A stretch of DNA of 64,000 nucleotides from Vibrio breoganii (GTDB lineage: Bacteria; Pseudomonadota; Gammaproteobacteria; Enterobacterales; Vibrionaceae), in NCBI RefSeq assembly GCF_001677275.1, contig NZ_CP016177.1:186001-250000 (forward strand). Reading direction: 5' to 3'. The notes under the pieces are model-generated. The model did no database searches. It saw only the letters and a program-made list of their open reading frames with translations, and had not been told where the DNA came from. Of this stretch, positions 49,566-57,835 are shown one piece after another. The translations under genes and the position numbers were made by a program. Each line of letters opens with the position of its first letter. Positions within the stretch are counted from its first letter, which is position 1.

Positions 49566-49705
49566 ATTAGTCTATTTAGACGTATTTTCCTCTTGAAATG
49601 GTTAATAAATTGTAAATACAATGCTTGTACAGAGGAAATGTCTCCAGCAATGCATAAATAGCGAATTTTTTAATTGCGAGGGGAGTGCATAAAGGAGTGC
49701 AGAAT

Positions 49706-50914
49706 ATGACAGATGTAACGCGTAAAGATTTCGATGAAGTGATGGTCCCTTGTTATAACCCGATGTCGATAATTCCGGTTCGAGGTGAAGGGGCGCGAAT
49801 CTGGGATCAGCAAGATAAGGAATACGTTGATTTTGCTGGCGGTATCGCGGTGAGTTGCTTAGGTCATTGTCACCCAGTGATGGTAGAGGCACTCACTAAG
49901 CAAGCGAATCAGTTATGGCACCTTAGCAATGTAATGACCAATGAGCCCGCTTTGCGTTTGGCTAAAAAACTGGTCGAGCTGAGCTTTGCAGATAAGGTCT
50001 TCTTTGCTAACTCCGGTGCAGAAGCTAATGAGGCAGCACTTAAACTGGCTCGTCGCTATGCTGTGGATGAGTTTGGTGAGCACAAATCTAAGATCATCGC
50101 CTTCAATCAAGGCTTTCATGGTCGTACCTTCTTTACAGTGACAGTGGGTGGTCAATCGGCTTACTCGGATGGCTTTGGCCCTAAACCGGGTGATATCGAG
50201 CATATCCCATACAACGACATTAAAGCATTCGAAGCCGCAATCTCCGATGAAACCTGCGCGGTCATGATGGAGCCTCTACAAGGGGAGGGTGGCATCATTG
50301 CTCCGACTTCTGAGTTTGTACAAACAGTCCGCGAACTGTGTGACAAGCACAACGCATTATTGATCTTCGATGAGGTGCAAACGGGCAACGGTCGTACTGG
50401 CGATTTCTACGCATACCAAGGCTTAGGTGTCACACCTGATATCTTGAGCACCGCTAAGTCTCTTGGTGGTGGTTTTCCGGTTGGCGCTATGCTGACGACA
50501 GAGAAGCTGGCTAAACACCTTAAGATTGGCACTCACGGCTCGACCTACGGTGGCAACCCATTAGCGTGTGCGGTAGCTGAAGCTGTCGTTGGACATGTTT
50601 CTCAACCTGATGTTCTACAAGGCGTAAAAGAGCGTGAAGGGTTATTCCGTGCAGAGCTAGAACGCATCAATGCTAAATACCCAATCTTTGCTGAGTTCAG
50701 AGGTAAGGGCTTGCTGCTTGGCGCTGAGCTGAACGATGACTGGAAAGGTCGCTCTCGTGATGTATTGGTGGCTGCGGGTGAAGAAGGCCTGATGGTGCTG
50801 ATTGCAGGCGCTAACGTGGTTCGTTTCACTCCTTCGCTGGTGATCACGCCAGAGGAAATCAAGCAAGGATTTGAGCGCTTTGAAACGGCTGTAGCTAAGT
50901 TATACAACGCGTAG
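49706..50914 (+). CDS. argD: Acetylornithine/succinylornithine aminotransferase
   Basis: PLP transaminase (class III) acting on acetylornithine in synthesis and on succinylornithine in breakdown (AstC). [18 protein letters not shown] binds PLP phosphate; [15 protein letters not shown] holds the Asp; the PLP Lys is in [16 protein letters not shown] near residue 252. ATG 49706 has AAGGAG eight bases upstream (402 residues); a GTG seven codons earlier is open but lacks support. Leading astA and astD, it probably serves both pathways, as reported for ArgD/AstC in other bacteria. Confidence 0.93.
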   Translation: MTDVTRKDFDEVMVPCYNPMSIIPVRGEGARIWDQQDKEYVDFAGGIAVSCLGHCHPVMVEALTKQANQLWHLSNVMTNEPALRLAKKLVELSFADKVFFANSGAEANEAALKLARRYAVDEFGEHKSKIIAFNQGFHGRTFFTVTVGGQSAYSDGFGPKPGDIEHIPYNDIKAFEAAISDETCAVMMEPLQGEGGIIAPTSEFVQTVRELCDKHNALLIFDEVQTGNGRTGDFYAYQGLGVTPDILSTAKSLGGGFPVGAMLTTEKLAKHLKIGTHGSTYGGNPLACAVAEAVVGHVSQPDVLQGVKEREGLFRAELERINAKYPIFAEFRGKGLLLGAELNDDWKGRSRDVLVAAGEEGLMVLIAGANVVRFTPSLVITPEEIKQGFERFETAVAKLYNA

Positions 50915-50937
50915 TTTTCTATCAGGAGGATAGTGGG

Positions 50938-51957
50938 ATGTTAGTAGTACGCCCAATTTTAAAGGATGATTACGATGCATTGCACTTGTGCGCAGAGGAG
51001 TCCGGTCACGGATTTACCTCTTTGCCAGTCAATGAAGAGTTGCTTACGAGTAGAATTGATCACTCAGTAAATAGCTTTCAAAAACCAGAGGTGACTGAAC
51101 CCGGTGATGAAGGCTACCTGATGGTCGGTGTTGATTGTGATACGGGTGAAGTAGCCGGTACTACAGGCATAGAAGCCTCGATAGGTTGGGATACCCCTTT
51201 TTATTCGTACCATATCAGCAAGGTTGTACATTCGTCGCCAAAACTGGGCGTGAATAATGTCGTGAAGCTACTGACCTTTGGTAACAACTACACCGGGTGC
51301 AGTGAAATCTGCACCTTGTTCCTGCGCCCTAAGTTCCGTGGTGGACTGAATGGTCGATTGTTGTCTAAGTGCCGCTTCTTGATGCTAGCGGAGCATCCTC
51401 ATCGATTCTCTAAGACTATCTTTGCGGAGATGAGAGGGGTCTCTGATGAAAAGGGCAACTCTCCATTTTGGGAGTGGTTGCAGGAGCACTTCTTCTCTAT
51501 CGATTTCACTATGGCTGATTACCTCACTGGTATTGGCAAGAAAGGCTTTATTGCTGACCTGATGCCAAAGCTGCCGATCTACATCAATCTATTGAGTAAA
51601 GAGGCACAGGAGGTGATTGGTGAAGTACACGATAATACCCGCCCAGCATTGAAACTGCTTGAGAACGAAGGCTTCACTTGTCGAGACTACGTCGACATCT
51701 TCGATGCGGGTCCAACGGTGGAGTGTGACCTTCGCAATATTGACACCGTGCGCCATTCATTTAGGGCTCAAGTGTCGGTTGCAGAGCATGGCAGCTCTAC
51801 TAACTATCTCATTAGTAATACCTCGTTTGAGAATTTCAGAGCCGTAGCTCAACAAGCGGCATTTGATGCTGAAACTCAAAGCGTCATTCTCAGCCCTAAA
51901 GTCGCAAACGCTCTTCAAGTTAAGAGCGGTGATTGGGTTCGAATGGCGGCAGTGTAA
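50938..51957 (+). CDS. astA: Arginine N-succinyltransferase
   Basis: First step of the AST pathway, arginine plus succinyl-CoA. MLVVRPILKDDYDALHLCAEESG and FTSLPVNEELLTSRI are the family start; GTTGIEASIG, LFLRPKFRGGLNGRLLSKCR (CoA site) and FAEMRG follow. 339 residues. AGGAGG lies nine bases before the ATG. 23 bases after argD. Confidence 0.95.
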   Translation: MLVVRPILKDDYDALHLCAEESGHGFTSLPVNEELLTSRIDHSVNSFQKPEVTEPGDEGYLMVGVDCDTGEVAGTTGIEASIGWDTPFYSYHISKVVHSSPKLGVNNVVKLLTFGNNYTGCSEICTLFLRPKFRGGLNGRLLSKCRFLMLAEHPHRFSKTIFAEMRGVSDEKGNSPFWEWLQEHFFSIDFTMADYLTGIGKKGFIADLMPKLPIYINLLSKEAQEVIGEVHDNTRPALKLLENEGFTCRDYVDIFDAGPTVECDLRNIDTVRHSFRAQVSVAEHGSSTNYLISNTSFENFRAVAQQAAFDAETQSVILSPKVANALQVKSGDWVRMAAV

Positions 51958-51980
51958 ACAGAACAACAAGGACGAATTAG

Positions 51981-53444
51981 ATGGAAACGCATTTTATCGC
52001 GGGTGAGTGGATTTCAGGGCAAGGCCATGATGTGCACTCTTTATCTCCTTACAACAGTGAGGTTATCTGGCAGGGTCACTCTGCGAGCAAAGGGCAGGTA
52101 GAGCTGGCTGTTTCAAGTGCGCGACATGCGTTTTTGAGCTGGAAAAAATGTTCTTTTGAACAGCGTGAGCAAATCGTATTGCGCTTTGCTGAACTGGTTA
52201 AAGAAAACGCCGAGTTGATTGCCGAGACGGTAGCTAAAGAGACGGGCAAGCCATTATGGGAAACTCGCACTGAAGCTGCTGCGATGGCAGGCAAGATTGC
52301 GCTATCCATTAAGTCGTACCATGAGCGAACAGGCACCAAGCACAAGCAGGTTGCGGGCAACGATGTCACCTTGCAACATAGACCGTTGGGCGTATTGGCT
52401 GTATTTGGCCCGTATAACTTCCCTGTGCATCTTCCTAATGGGCATATCGTGCCTGCGCTATTGGCAGGTAATACCGTGGTGTTTAAGCCGTCTGATCTAA
52501 CGCCACTGTGTGGCGAGCTTGCCGTGAAGCTTTGGCATGAAGCGGGCTTACCGAATGGTGTCATCAACCTAGTCCAAGGCGGTAAAGATACCGGCATTGC
52601 ACTGGCTGATTCAGCGCAGATTGATGGGCTGTTGTTTACTGGTAGTGCTAACACTGGTCATATCTTACATCGCCAGTTTGCTGGGCAACCTGAAAAAATG
52701 CTGGCGCTGGAAATGGGTGGCAATAACCCTCTGATTGTCGGTGAAGATTTTGGTGAGCTGGATGCTGCGGTTCACACTGTAGTGCAGTCTGCCTTTATTA
52801 GTGCGGGGCAAAGATGTACCTGTGCTAGGCGCTTGTATGTTGCCAGAGGTGACGCGGGCGATAAGCTCATTGCCAAGTTAGTGAAGGTGACTGGTCAGCT
52901 AAAAATGGATCAGCCATTTGCTGAGCAGCAACCCTTTATGGGCACCCTTATCTCACGCACGGCAGCGGAGCAGATTGTGGCAGCGAAACAGTCGTTGATA
53001 GACCTTGGCGGCAAGCCTCTATTGGATGGGAAGTTGCTGGATGATGCCTTTGTTGAGGCGAGCATCTTAGATGTTACTGACATCAAGGCATTGCCTGATG
53101 AAGAGTACTTTGGTCCCTTGCTGCAGATCGTTCGTTACAACGACTTCGCAGAGGCCATAGAGCTGGCGAACAACACTAAATATGGCCTATCGGCCGGTCT
53201 GATTTCTATTGATGATGCTCAGTGGGAGCTCTTTTCTGACGAAATTCGTGCTGGCATAGTCAACCGTAATCGCCCTATCACAGGAGCGAGCGGTGATGCG
53301 CCATTTGGCGGCCCCGGTGCGTCAGGTAACCTTCGTCCAAGTGCATTCTATGCCGCAGATTACTGTGCATATCCTATGGCTTCTATAGCAGGAGATGCGC
53401 CAATAATGCCTGAAACATTGTCTCCAGGTATTCAATTCGACTAG
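51981..53444 (+). CDS. astD: Succinylglutamate semialdehyde dehydrogenase
   Basis: NAD-dependent aldehyde dehydrogenase, fourth step of the AST pathway. [20 protein letters not shown] holds the nucleotide-binding Asn; [10 protein letters not shown] holds the general base Glu near residue 244; the catalytic Cys is in [11 protein letters not shown] near residue 278. 487 residues. 23 bases after astA. astB and astE are not in this window downstream of it. Confidence 0.95.
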   Translation: METHFIAGEWISGQGHDVHSLSPYNSEVIWQGHSASKGQVELAVSSARHAFLSWKKCSFEQREQIVLRFAELVKENAELIAETVAKETGKPLWETRTEAAAMAGKIALSIKSYHERTGTKHKQVAGNDVTLQHRPLGVLAVFGPYNFPVHLPNGHIVPALLAGNTVVFKPSDLTPLCGELAVKLWHEAGLPNGVINLVQGGKDTGIALADSAQIDGLLFTGSANTGHILHRQFAGQPEKMLALEMGGNNPLIVGEDFGELDAAVHTVVQSAFISAGQRCTCARRLYVARGDAGDKLIAKLVKVTGQLKMDQPFAEQQPFMGTLISRTAAEQIVAAKQSLIDLGGKPLLDGKLLDDAFVEASILDVTDIKALPDEEYFGPLLQIVRYNDFAEAIELANNTKYGLSAGLISIDDAQWELFSDEIRAGIVNRNRPITGASGDAPFGGPGASGNLRPSAFYAADYCAYPMASIAGDAPIMPETLSPGIQFD

Positions 53445-53474
53445 TCATCAACAAAGTACTATCAAGGAGGGGTT

Positions 53475-54266
53475 ATGGGTGTCCAAAAGCTATTTGACCA
53501 ACTGTGGAGTGATTTTAATGGCAGGCTTTGTCCGTCATCGCACACCATTCATGAGCTATTAAAGCAAGATAAGGCGCTAATCAACGATCACATTGCGCTG
53601 CGTACCTTCAATTGTTCACCCATAGGCCTAGAGGTATTGGCGAAGCCATTTATCGAGCTTGGCTATAAAGAGGGTGGTGACTATCTCTTTAAAGCGAAAA
53701 AGCTGGTTGCTAAGCATTATCAACATCCAGACCCTAATATGCCTAAGGTATTCATCAGTCAGTTGCAACTCGAGCAGTGTTCAAGCGAGTTGCAGGCGAT
53801 TGTGAAAAAACTATCGGAACAAATTGATCCAAGTAAATTGCAAGGCTCTGCGTTTTTACATGGTGGTCGTTTGTGGGACCTGAGCTTTGAAGATTATCAA
53901 AGCCTAGCCAAAGAAAGTGAGTATGCCTCATGGGTAGCTGCACATGGCTTTGGTGCCAATCACTTTACCGTGAGCGTCAATCAATTGGCTCAGTTTGAAG
54001 AGGTATCTGAGGTGAATACTTTCCTTAAGGATAACCAATTTGCCATCAACGCTTCCGGCGGAGAGGTGAAGGGCTCTTCTGAGGTACTGTTAGAGCAATC
54101 CTCTACAATGGCGGATAAGGTTAAGGTTGTATTTTCTGATGGCGTACAGAGCGTTCCAGGTGGCTTCTATGAGTTTGCCAAGCGCTATGAGGTGTCTGCA
54201 GGAAACCTATATCAAGGCTTTGTTGAAGCGTCAGCGGATAAGATCTTTGAGAGTACCAATAATTAG
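53475..54266 (+). CDS. DUF1338 protein (2-oxoadipate dioxygenase/decarboxylase-like)
   Basis: A 263-residue member of DUF1338, the family of the iron-dependent 2-oxoadipate dioxygenase/decarboxylase HglS, which makes D-2-hydroxyglutarate in lysine breakdown. HglS binds metal through two His and one Glu; candidates here are His39 (NDHIALRTF), His163 (GANHFTVS) and Glu233 (GGFYEFAKRY). HglS is longer, so this is a short relative. AAGGAGG precedes the ATG. It lies 30 bases after astD and before the operon terminator. Its role in arginine catabolism is not known; perhaps it acts on a 2-oxo acid product. No function should be assumed. Confidence 0.85.
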   Translation: MGVQKLFDQLWSDFNGRLCPSSHTIHELLKQDKALINDHIALRTFNCSPIGLEVLAKPFIELGYKEGGDYLFKAKKLVAKHYQHPDPNMPKVFISQLQLEQCSSELQAIVKKLSEQIDPSKLQGSAFLHGGRLWDLSFEDYQSLAKESEYASWVAAHGFGANHFTVSVNQLAQFEEVSEVNTFLKDNQFAINASGGEVKGSSEVLLEQSSTMADKVKVVFSDGVQSVPGGFYEFAKRYEVSAGNLYQGFVEASADKIFESTNN

Positions 54267-54306
54267 GTAACTAGCTGTCAGTTAGAAGCTCTCAGCTAGA
54301 AGAGAT

Positions 54307-54338
54307 AAAAAACGCCGTCATATGACAGCGTTTTTTTA
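54307..54338. terminator. Bidirectional terminator between the ast cluster and crp
   Basis: AAAAACGC with CGTCAT (to 54320) folds onto ATGAC and GCGTTTTT with small interior bulges; A-run on the left, seven T on the right. Confidence 0.8.
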
Positions 54339-54360
54339 TATCTGGCTACTTTAGAGTGGA

Positions 54361-54993
54361 TTAGCGAGTGCCGTAAACCACAATAGTTTTACCGTGTGCA
54401 GAGATCAGGTTCTGCTCTTCAAGCATCTTCAAGATACGACCAACGGTCTCACGAGAACAACCTACAATCTGACCAATCTCTTGACGAGTGATCTTGATTT
54501 GCATGCCGTCTGGGTGAGTCATTGCATCAGGTTGCTTCGCTAGGTTCAGTAGAGTCTGTGCGATACGACCAGTAACGTCTAGGAACGCAAGATCACCGAC
54601 TTTCTGGCTAGTTACCTGCAGACGGTTAGCCATTTGCGAAGAAAGACGCATTAGGATGTCTGGGTTAACCTGAATTAGCTGACGGAATTTTTTGAATGAG
54701 ATTTCAGCAACCTCACATGGTGATTTAGCACGTACCCAAGCAGTACGCTCTTGATCATCTTCAAAAAGACCTAGTTCACCGATGAAGTCACCTTGGTTTA
54801 GGTAAGAAAGAATCATTTCTTTCCCTTCTTCATCTTTGATCAGTACGGCAACCGAACCCTTAACGATGTAGTAAAGAGTTTCTGCTTTTTCACCAGCATG
54901 GATCAGTGTGCTTTTTGAAGGGTATTTGTGGATGTGGCAGTGTGACAAAAACCATTCTAACGTTGGATCTGTTTGAGGTTTACCTAAAACCAT
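54361..54993 (-). CDS. crp: CRP, cAMP receptor protein
   Basis: Global regulator of carbon use, and in vibrios of competence and biofilm. The cAMP pocket is [18 protein letters not shown] (Arg and Ser/Thr contacts); the long C-helix is [20 protein letters not shown]; the recognition helix is in [13 protein letters not shown]. 210 residues, as in E. coli. AGAGGA precedes the ATG. Its 222-base upstream gap holds a short hairpin (GTAGT with ACTAC) but I cannot fix a promoter or autoregulatory site. Confidence 0.98.
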   Translation of the reverse strand: MVLGKPQTDPTLEWFLSHCHIHKYPSKSTLIHAGEKAETLYYIVKGSVAVLIKDEEGKEMILSYLNQGDFIGELGLFEDDQERTAWVRAKSPCEVAEISFKKFRQLIQVNPDILMRLSSQMANRLQVTSQKVGDLAFLDVTGRIAQTLLNLAKQPDAMTHPDGMQIKITRQEIGQIVGCSRETVGRILKMLEEQNLISAHGKTIVVYGTR

Positions 54994-55215
54994 ATTCTTA
55001 TCTTCCTCTCTCAGCGAGTATAATTATGTTCCCTGACCTCGCCATATAAGGGGAGCGGGGTGTAGTTGCTGCTACTACTTCAAATTTTATCAGTACGAAT
55101 AGTATCTTTTTTTTAAGTACATTTCTTGATTTTGATCGGTTTGAATTGTCGATTTTACAAGCAAAACCGTGTCCTCAATCACACTCTGAGACAAGAGTGC
55201 GACTCAGATTCAAAA

Positions 55216-56085
55216 TTAGCCGATCTTACCCGTCTCTAGTAATTGTTGCAGTATAGGACGAATAATCAATTCCATAGCAAAACTCATTTTTCCTCCTGGG
55301 ACAACCAAAGTATTGTGACGAGACATAAATGAGCCATCGATCATTGCCAATAGATAGGGGAAGTCGACATTCTTAAAGCCACGCATACGAATGACCACAA
55401 AGCTTTCATCTAAACTAGGGATTCCTTTGGCGTTTAGAGGGTTTGAGGTGTCAACGGTAGGCACTCGCTGGAAGTTGATGTGTGTGCGCGAAAACTGTGG
55501 GGTAATGAAGTTCAGGTAGTCGTCCATTGATCGCACAATAGAGTCCATCACCGCTTCTCGTGAGTGTCCTCGATCGCGAGTATCGCGAACGAACTTTTGA
55601 ATCCACTCAAGGTTAACGATAGGCACCATGCCAATCAGCAAATCAACATGCTTAGCAACGTTACAGGTGCTGTCTACGACGCCACCGTGCAAGCCTTCAT
55701 AGAAGAGAACGTCGCTTTCTTGTGGCAGTTCTTGCCATGGGGTGAAGGTACCCGGCATTTGATTGTATGGCACGGCTTCGTCGAAGGTGTGCAGATAGCG
55801 ACGCACCTTTCCTTCGCCTTTTTCGCCAAAGTCCTTGAAGAAGTTTTCAAGTGCAGGGAAGTCATTGGCTTCAGGGCCAAAGTAACTGATATGTCGACCC
55901 TGCTCTTTCGCTTTTCGAATAGCCACATCCATCTCTGGACGGGTGAAACGGTGGAAGCTGTCGCCTTCAACCCAGGCGGCCTTTGCATTCATCATGTTGA
56001 ACATTTTGCGAAAGGCTTCTGATGTAGTGGTGGTTCCGGCTCCTGAAGAGCCCGTTACCGCTATAATGGGGTGCTTGGCTGACAT
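55216..56085 (-). CDS. prkB: Phosphoribulokinase (PrkB type)
   Basis: P-loop kinase of the phosphoribulokinase family. IAVTGSSGAGTTTTSEAF is the nucleotide loop; SFHRFTRPEMD and the HISYFGPEANDF stretch match PRK substrate regions; FYEGLHGGVVD holds a catalytic acid. 289 residues. No RuBisCO gene is seen nearby, and this orphan type occurs in many heterotrophic gamma-proteobacteria beside crp and yheU; its physiological role is unclear. Last gene of the yheS to prkB run. Confidence 0.93.
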   Translation of the reverse strand: MSAKHPIIAVTGSSGAGTTTTSEAFRKMFNMMNAKAAWVEGDSFHRFTRPEMDVAIRKAKEQGRHISYFGPEANDFPALENFFKDFGEKGEGKVRRYLHTFDEAVPYNQMPGTFTPWQELPQESDVLFYEGLHGGVVDSTCNVAKHVDLLIGMVPIVNLEWIQKFVRDTRDRGHSREAVMDSIVRSMDDYLNFITPQFSRTHINFQRVPTVDTSNPLNAKGIPSLDESFVVIRMRGFKNVDFPYLLAMIDGSFMSRHNTLVVPGGKMSFAMELIIRPILQQLLETGKIG

Positions 56086-56151
56086 GACTTTCCTTGTCTT
56101 GTGAGTGAATAAAGGTCAATTGTATACAAATCGAGTTTAACGATTGAGTGC

Positions 56152-56373
56152 TTATAAGAGTTTTGCGTCGTGGCTCACTTTTATATCGATGCTCTCATGT
56201 AGCTCTGAATAAACAATAACAGCTGTACCTTGTTGCAGCTGCCATTTGATTTGGTCTATCTTATCTTGCAGTGAGATCTCTACGTCTCCGTAGTCTGTTC
56301 CTTCTCTGAGAACAAACTCTTTTATCAGGCTATCCAGTGTTTCAGGAGCGATTTCTTTCCAAGGTACGATCAT
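56152..56373 (-). CDS. yheU: YheU family protein (UPF0270)
   Basis: A 73-residue soluble acidic protein with the family start [20 protein letters not shown] and [19 protein letters not shown]. Function unknown. It lies 17 bases after yheT and 66 bases before prkB, the arrangement seen in E. coli. Confidence 0.93.
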   Translation of the reverse strand: MIVPWKEIAPETLDSLIKEFVLREGTDYGDVEISLQDKIDQIKWQLQQGTAVIVYSELHESIDIKVSHDAKLL

Positions 56374-56390
56374 GGCTGAGGCTTATTAGA

Positions 56391-57374
56391 TTAATATGTC
56401 TGGGAGGTGAATTTATCATAAAAGCTTGGCACAGCCACCTCCAACCAAAAATAGGGGTTGCTAAACGTGCCGCCAATAAAGCCAACATGCCCTCCATTAG
56501 CGACCAAGTGATAGTCGATATTGTTGTTGAGCTTAAACTTAGGGACGACTTCATCGGTCATAAATGGGTCATCCTTGGCGTGAATGACGTTAATAGGGAT
56601 GGTCACGCTATTGAGCTTTGGAAGACCTGAACAACGAGTATAGTAGTCGCTAGCATTGGCGTAGCCATGCAGTGGTGCGGTAATAGCATTATCGAACTGA
56701 TGTAAGAAGCGCATGTTCTTTACGGTATCTACATCGATCTCTAGTGCCTCTTCCAATAAATGAATCTTTTGCAAAGCTGTCTGCTTCAAAGAATCCAACA
56801 GATAGTGATGATAGAGCCTTGAGAAGCCTTGTTCGATACGTCGAGAGCAAGCGGCCAGATCGAGAGGAGCACAAATGATGGTGGCTTCATCTATGATTGG
56901 CTGATCCGCATACCGAGCCAAATAGTTCACCAGCATGTTTCCCCCCAGTGAGATCCCAACCGCCACCTTAGGATTATTGGGAAATCGACGGTTGAGGTGT
57001 TCGAGGAAAAATCTCGCATCCTCGGTCTCGCCAGAGTGATAGGCACGCGCTTGCTTGTTGGGCTTACCGCTACAACCTCGAAAATGCATCATCACAGATA
57101 ACCACCCTTTCTCGGAAAAAGAGTGCATCAGCCCATGTGCATAAGGACTGTTAAAGCTACCTTCCAAGCCATGAAATAGGATGAAGATAGGCTTGTTGGC
57201 GACGGAGTTACATTGCCAATCGTCGCTCCAAGCTAAATCTATAAAGTCATTATCTGGTGTGGTCAAGGTTTCCCAAGCCGGTGTGAACAGCGGTTGTTTG
57301 CGAATAAACCGTGGCATTAGTGTTTGAAGGTGAGGGTTCTTCATTGCCCAAGAGGGAGAGAAGGATTTCATCAT
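56391..57374 (-). CDS. yheT: YheT-like alpha/beta hydrolase
   Basis: A 327-residue serine hydrolase of the AB hydrolase-4 family. SWAMKNPHLQTLMPRF is the family start; VAVGISLGGNMLVNYLARY carries the nucleophile Ser near residue 144; HAKDDPFM and ANGGHVGF carry the probable Asp and His. Substrate unknown, likely an ester. The start ATG overlaps the stop of the preceding gene (ATGA-type); a second ATG follows directly. Confidence 0.92.
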   Translation of the reverse strand: MMKSFSPSWAMKNPHLQTLMPRFIRKQPLFTPAWETLTTPDNDFIDLAWSDDWQCNSVANKPIFILFHGLEGSFNSPYAHGLMHSFSEKGWLSVMMHFRGCSGKPNKQARAYHSGETEDARFFLEHLNRRFPNNPKVAVGISLGGNMLVNYLARYADQPIIDEATIICAPLDLAACSRRIEQGFSRLYHHYLLDSLKQTALQKIHLLEEALEIDVDTVKNMRFLHQFDNAITAPLHGYANASDYYTRCSGLPKLNSVTIPINVIHAKDDPFMTDEVVPKFKLNNNIDYHLVANGGHVGFIGGTFSNPYFWLEVAVPSFYDKFTSQTY

Positions 57375-57835
57375 GGCCTTTGCTTATTGAAGATAACCGC
57401 TAAATGCTCAGCCCCGAGTTGATGACAATAGTCGTCTGCAAGGTGTGGCGCTTCCACCTGAGTGAGTTCAATTCGATGAATGATGTCTATGATGTCAGCC
57501 TGTTGCTGGCGCTCAAGTTGCAGTTCGAATTGCAGTGAGTCTCTATACAAAGACTCTGGCAGGTGTTGCTTACTTTTACGTCTCAACTCACGAAAATGAA
57601 GCAATAGTGCTTCAGTGCGCCCCAAGCTTTGTATTATCTGTGGCCACTGAGAGGTCGGGAAAGTGAGTCCGTGCTCATCAAGCCACTTCAATGCCAACAG
57701 TAGATTAACGTTGCCATGGAAGTGGTTTTGCAGGTTGAGACACGCCTCTTTTATCTCCCGCATCGAGTAGTACTGCAAACTGAATTGCCAAAGGCTCTCG
57801 ATGGTTAGGTGATCGTTAGGCGTGTTGTTGTTCAT
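57371..57835 (-). CDS. TIGR02444 family protein
   Basis: A 154-residue helical protein with the pattern LWQFSLQYYSMREIKEACL and NVNLLLALKWLDEHG of the TIGR02444 family, found next to yheS/yheT in gamma-proteobacteria. Function unknown. It overlaps yheS by four bases and yheT by four bases, so the three are translationally coupled. Confidence 0.87.
   Translation of the reverse strand: MNNNTPNDHLTIESLWQFSLQYYSMREIKEACLNLQNHFHGNVNLLLALKWLDEHGLTFPTSQWPQIIQSLGRTEALLLHFRELRRKSKQHLPESLYRDSLQFELQLERQQQADIIDIIHRIELTQVEAPHLADDYCHQLGAEHLAVIFNKQRP

Noticed and set aside
49651..49668. Possible ARG box (TGCATAAATAGCGA) before argD
   Set aside because: Only about 10 of 14 core matches, and no second box at 21 bases; too weak to report as an ArgR operator.
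49440..49705. Sigma-54 promoter for the ast cluster, as in E. coli astC
   Set aside because: No GG-N10-GC type -24/-12 pair with the right spacing was seen in the gap.
52076..52654. 192-codon minus-strand frame inside astD
   Set aside because: Lies opposite the conserved aldehyde dehydrogenase core and shows no recognisable protein pattern.
55181..55202. Small inverted repeat between crp and prkB as a terminator
   Set aside because: Six-pair stem with no T-run on the minus strand; not enough to call a terminator of prkB.
55564..56022. 152-codon plus-strand frame inside prkB
   Set aside because: Antisense to the kinase core and without ribosome site.
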